A stretch of DNA of 64,000 nucleotides from Herbaspirillum sp. SJZ106 (lineage in GTDB: Bacteria; Pseudomonadota; Gammaproteobacteria; Burkholderiales; Burkholderiaceae_D). The notes below the pieces were generated by a model. That model ran no database searches, had not been told where the DNA came from, and saw only the letters and a list, made by a program, of their open reading frames with translations. The DNA is taken from NCBI RefSeq assembly GCF_006715495.1, contig NZ_VFNI01000007.1:1-64000 (forward strand), in the 5' to 3' direction. Made by a program: the position numbers and the translations under genes. Below, in pieces: positions 61,405 to 64,000 of this stretch (the stretch's first letter is position 1; the number at the start of each line of letters is the position of its first letter).

Positions 61405-62270
61405 TGCCGATATTCAGGACGCTCGATGCCGAGCGCCTTGCCCTGGCACGCTATCGCGATCTGCTGGACGAGTGGCCGGTTCCTCATACCCGTCGCATGG
61501 TGCCAAGCGGCATCGGAGAAACCTTCGTGCTTTCCTGCGGCCCGTCCGACGGGCCGCCGCTGGTGCTGCTGCATGGCGCCCAGGCCAACGCGGCAAGCTG
61601 GCTGGCGGACGCGGCGACATGGGCGCGGCACTTCCGCGTCCATATCCTTGACATGCCGGGCCAGCCCGGATTGAGCGCGCCATCCCGCCTGGTTTCCATC
61701 AGTCGCGCGGCCCTATGCTGGCTCGACGACGTGATGGATGGGCTTGGACTGGTCAACGCCTCGTTCGCCGGCATTTCGCTGGGTGGCTGGATGGCGTTGA
61801 ACTACGCAGTATCGCGTCCAGGGCGGGTGGCGCAACTGGTGCTCATCTCGCCCGCCGGGATCGGACGGCAACGGGCATTCCTGCTCAAAGCCTGGCCCTG
61901 TTTGATGCTCGGGCAGTGGGGATTGCGCAGGATCCGTCGCATGGTGATCGGCCCTGTTGCCGGCGCGCTGTCGCCGTTCCATGCCAAGCTTGCCTCGCTG
62001 ATGGAATACATCGGCCTGCATGCGCGTATTCAACCTATCGTGCTACCCAGGTTCAGCGATGCTGCTCTGGGTTCGCTGGCCATGCCGGTCATGGCAGTGC
62101 TGGGAGGAAAAGACGTGCTGCTTGATTCGGCCCACACGCGGGCGCGGCTTGAACGGTGCGTGCCGCACGCTTGCATACACTGGAGGCCAGAGGCCTTTCA
62201 CTTCATCACCCGTGAAGCTGAAACCATCCAGGCATTTCTTCTCGCGCCTGACGCGCGCGGCACGCCATGA
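61401..62270 (+). CDS. Alpha/beta hydrolase
   Basis: A 289-residue serine hydrolase. Oxyanion-hole region LVLLHGAQANAASW, nucleophile elbow AGISLGGW, acid in VLGGKDVLLDS and a C-terminal His in AFHFI. It is cytosolic (no signal peptide). ATGA overlap with both neighbours shows tight co-translation. The substrate is unknown. Confidence 0.88.
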   Translation: MMPIFRTLDAERLALARYRDLLDEWPVPHTRRMVPSGIGETFVLSCGPSDGPPLVLLHGAQANAASWLADAATWARHFRVHILDMPGQPGLSAPSRLVSISRAALCWLDDVMDGLGLVNASFAGISLGGWMALNYAVSRPGRVAQLVLISPAGIGRQRAFLLKAWPCLMLGQWGLRRIRRMVIGPVAGALSPFHAKLASLMEYIGLHARIQPIVLPRFSDAALGSLAMPVMAVLGGKDVLLDSAHTRARLERCVPHACIHWRPEAFHFITREAETIQAFLLAPDARGTP

Positions 62271-62662
62271 GAAGCGTGATCATTCCGATGGGCACGGTCC
62301 GGATACTGCATTGCCCGGCCCAGGAAGGGCGCATTGCCAGCGAAGGTGATACGGACTCCCTGCTCAGTGCAGCATGGGAGCACTGTGCGCAGCTGGTGGC
62401 CATCGATGCCAGCTGCCTGGACGAATCCTTTTTCCAACTGTCGTCTGGATTGGCGGGCCGGCTTGTCCAGCGCTTCGTGAACTACCGCATGCCGCTCGCC
62501 ATTCTCGGCCAGCTCGGCCGCCATCTTGATGCCAGTCGGGCGCTTAGTGACTATGTCCGAGAATCCAATCACGGAAACGCCGTCTGGTTTCTCGACCGCT
62601 TTGCGGACCTGGAAAGCCGGTTGGGCTCCGACGTGCTTGCACCGCGCCGGCCGTTGCGGTGA
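62267..62662 (+). CDS. DUF4180-like protein
   Basis: A 131-residue soluble protein. ESFFQLSSGLAGRLVQRFVNYRMPLAILGQL and SDYVRESNHGNAVWFLDRFADLE match the pattern of DUF4180 proteins, whose function is unknown and which often accompany MerR- or hydrolase-containing operons. ATGA overlap with the hydrolase gene. Confidence 0.72.
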   Translation: MRSVIIPMGTVRILHCPAQEGRIASEGDTDSLLSAAWEHCAQLVAIDASCLDESFFQLSSGLAGRLVQRFVNYRMPLAILGQLGRHLDASRALSDYVRESNHGNAVWFLDRFADLESRLGSDVLAPRRPLR

Positions 62663-62750
62663 CAGGCGTCCTCCTGGGGCAAGAAGCCATGCCGGGCGCC
62701 CGTCACCGATAGAATCAATTCCGTTAATTAATCATGCTGGAGAGGTAGAA

Positions 62751-63569
62751 ATGCGCAAGACATGGATGTTCGTGGCCCTGATCGCAGGTGGAGTTATCTC
62801 GACCGCGGCGTCGGCACGGACGATATGCACCATCGTGGCCGACGCATCGGAGAACGGCTCCATCGTCCAGAGTGGAGATTGCACCCGCCGCTTCACGCCG
62901 GCCTCCACCTTCAAGATCGCCATCAGCCTGATGGGCTTCGATGCCGGCGTCTTGCAGGACGAACATACGCCGGCCTGGCCCTATCAGCCAGGATATCCTG
63001 ACTGGGGCGGCGACGCCTGGCGCCAGCCCACCGATGCCAGCCGATGGATGCAGTATTCGGTGGTCTGGTTTTCGCAGCGTGTAGCGCAGCAGCTGGGGGC
63101 GGCGCGGTTTCAACGCTATACGCGCGATTTCCGCTATGGCAACCAGGACGTGTCGGGAGAACCGGGCAAGCGCAATGGCACAAAGGGAGCATGGATCAAT
63201 TCATCGCTGCGCATCTCGCCTTTGGAACAGATCGCTTTCCTGCGCAGGCTGGTGAACCGGCAACTGCCGGTCAGCGCACACGCGTATGAGATGACCGGCA
63301 GGATCACGCGCATCGCGGCTGCGCCGGACGGCTGGGAGATCCACGGCAAGACAGGCACCGGTTCACCGGGCTCCGATGGGCGCTACGATCCTGCGCATGC
63401 CTATGGATGGTTCGTGGGCTGGGCGATCAAGGGCGACCGGAAGCGCGTGTTCGCCCGCCTTATCCAGGACGATCATCCGACCCAGCCCAACGCCGGCCTG
63501 CGGGCTCGCGACGGCCTGCTGGACGACCTTCCGGCATTGGCCGATCATCTCGCAGGTCGGCCGCGATGA
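62751..63569 (+). CDS. Class D beta-lactamase (OXA type)
   Basis: A 272-residue periplasmic serine beta-lactamase. A signal peptide ends ISTAASA. Catalytic STFK is at 52-55 (Ser52, carbamylatable Lys55), SVV at 103-105, YGN at 129-131, omega-loop Trp148 and KTG at 200-202, all the diagnostic class D motifs. The protein is intact. The ATG at 62751 follows GGAGAGGTAGAA. Whether it is expressed or confers resistance cannot be read. It is an intrinsic-looking gene within a native-GC operon, not in a cassette. Confidence 0.92.
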   Translation: MRKTWMFVALIAGGVISTAASARTICTIVADASENGSIVQSGDCTRRFTPASTFKIAISLMGFDAGVLQDEHTPAWPYQPGYPDWGGDAWRQPTDASRWMQYSVVWFSQRVAQQLGAARFQRYTRDFRYGNQDVSGEPGKRNGTKGAWINSSLRISPLEQIAFLRRLVNRQLPVSAHAYEMTGRITRIAAAPDGWEIHGKTGTGSPGSDGRYDPAHAYGWFVGWAIKGDRKRVFARLIQDDHPTQPNAGLRARDGLLDDLPALADHLAGRPR

Positions 63570-64000
63570 GCGTCGGCCAGCGCAATGCGCGGATCGATGC
63601 GCTGCGTGGCGTATCCATATTGCTGGTGCTGTTCCATCATTTCAACATCGCCTACCCGCTCAAAGATACGGTGCCGGCGACGATCTTTGGCGCCCCCGTG
63701 GTGCAGGCGATCGCCCGCAACGGCAACTACGGCGTCACCATTTTCTTCGTGATTTCCGGCTACCTGATGACGGCCAACACCTTGCGCCGATGGGGGCGGC
63801 TCGACGCCATCGATGCGAGGCGCTTCTACGCGCTGCGCATGGCGCGCATACTGCCATGCGTGTTCCTGTTGCTGGCAATGGTGGCGCTCCTGGCCGCGCT
63901 GGGAGGGACGCTCTTCCAGAACCGCGGATTTGGCGAGCCGCCGCTGCCGATGTGGATGACGGGTCTGGCCAGCCTCACCTTCTGGATGAATGTACTGATT
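63566..64000 (+). CDS. Acyltransferase-3 family membrane protein (partial, runs off the window)
   Basis: 145 codons are visible from an ATG overlapping the beta-lactamase stop (ATGA). RIDALRGVSILLVLFHHFNIAYPL with the catalytic-type His and FFVISGYLMTANTLRRW are the OafA/acyltransferase-3 hallmarks. The remainder is membrane helices. Such enzymes O-acylate sugars or cell-wall components. The C-terminus lies outside. Confidence 0.9.
   Translation, partial: MSVGQRNARIDALRGVSILLVLFHHFNIAYPLKDTVPATIFGAPVVQAIARNGNYGVTIFFVISGYLMTANTLRRWGRLDAIDARRFYALRMARILPCVFLLLAMVALLAALGGTLFQNRGFGEPPLPMWMTGLASLTFWMNVLI

Overview
The window looks like chromosomal DNA of a beta-proteobacterium of the order Burkholderiales, most likely the Oxalobacteraceae (Herbaspirillum-like). 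The core genes are GC-rich. They include a phasin, a bifunctional-type MnmC, DUF3717- and DUF2863-like proteins and a patatin with a DUF3734-like tail, all typical of that group. The genus is inferred from gene content only.

Layout. (1) 1-3.1 kb: an AT-richer KAP-type P-loop NTPase that looks damaged at both ends. (2) 3.2-21.6 kb: ordinary GC-rich chromosome: an ArsR/AHSA1/RibD-like operon, ribA, a CobW-type GTPase, a CHASE-PAS-GGDEF-EAL protein, an AEC transporter with a GntR regulator, mnmC, an FAD oxidoreductase, phasin, patatin and an MFS transporter coupled to a 55-residue membrane protein. (3) 19.8-25.3 kb: a membrane hybrid histidine kinase and a divergent NarL-type regulator, then a perfect 22-bp palindrome, then a secreted Gln-rich coiled-coil protein with a TbpB-like C-terminal barrel. 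Its stop codon overlaps the start of a Slam (DUF560) outer-membrane protein, so this is a candidate type XI secretion cargo/translocon pair. (4) 25.4-32.4 kb: an organosulfur operon (two SfnB-like flavoproteins, an LLM monooxygenase, a MetQ-like binding protein) and a tandem-fused Asp/Glu racemase. (5) 32.2-35.1 kb: a frameshifted heme-type TonB receptor. (6) 35.2-43.1 kb: a DMT transporter, a DUF2863-like protein, a lipoprotein, a lysine/2-aminoadipate degradation operon (saccharopine-dehydrogenase-like, HglS, AmaB) and an amino-acid-type binding protein.

(7) 43.1-60.9 kb is a markedly AT-richer island. Its left part is a single minus-strand operon: truncated FabG, ACP, FabZ-like dehydratase, ketosynthase, Cys-less ketosynthase partner, PfkB-like kinase, membrane-anchored FeeM-like N-acyltransferase, TPR protein, LolD-like ATPase, LolC-like permease, LolA-like carrier and an outer-membrane barrel. 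Read together, the genes suggest a type II fatty-acyl/polyketide assembly line tied to its own route to the outer membrane. I recognise no described cluster with this composition. An IS21-family element cuts off the 5' end of the operon inside fabG. To its right are poorly characterised genes: a zinc-finger protein, an orphan Phd antitoxin, two helical proteins and a possible HExxH metalloprotein, partly bracketed by a 34-bp direct repeat.

(8) 60.98-64 kb returns to high GC. It is a tightly coupled operon with a MerR/excisionase-type HTH protein, an alpha/beta hydrolase, a DUF4180-like protein, a class D beta-lactamase and an acyltransferase-3 protein that runs off the right edge. No rRNA, tRNA or CRISPR array was seen.
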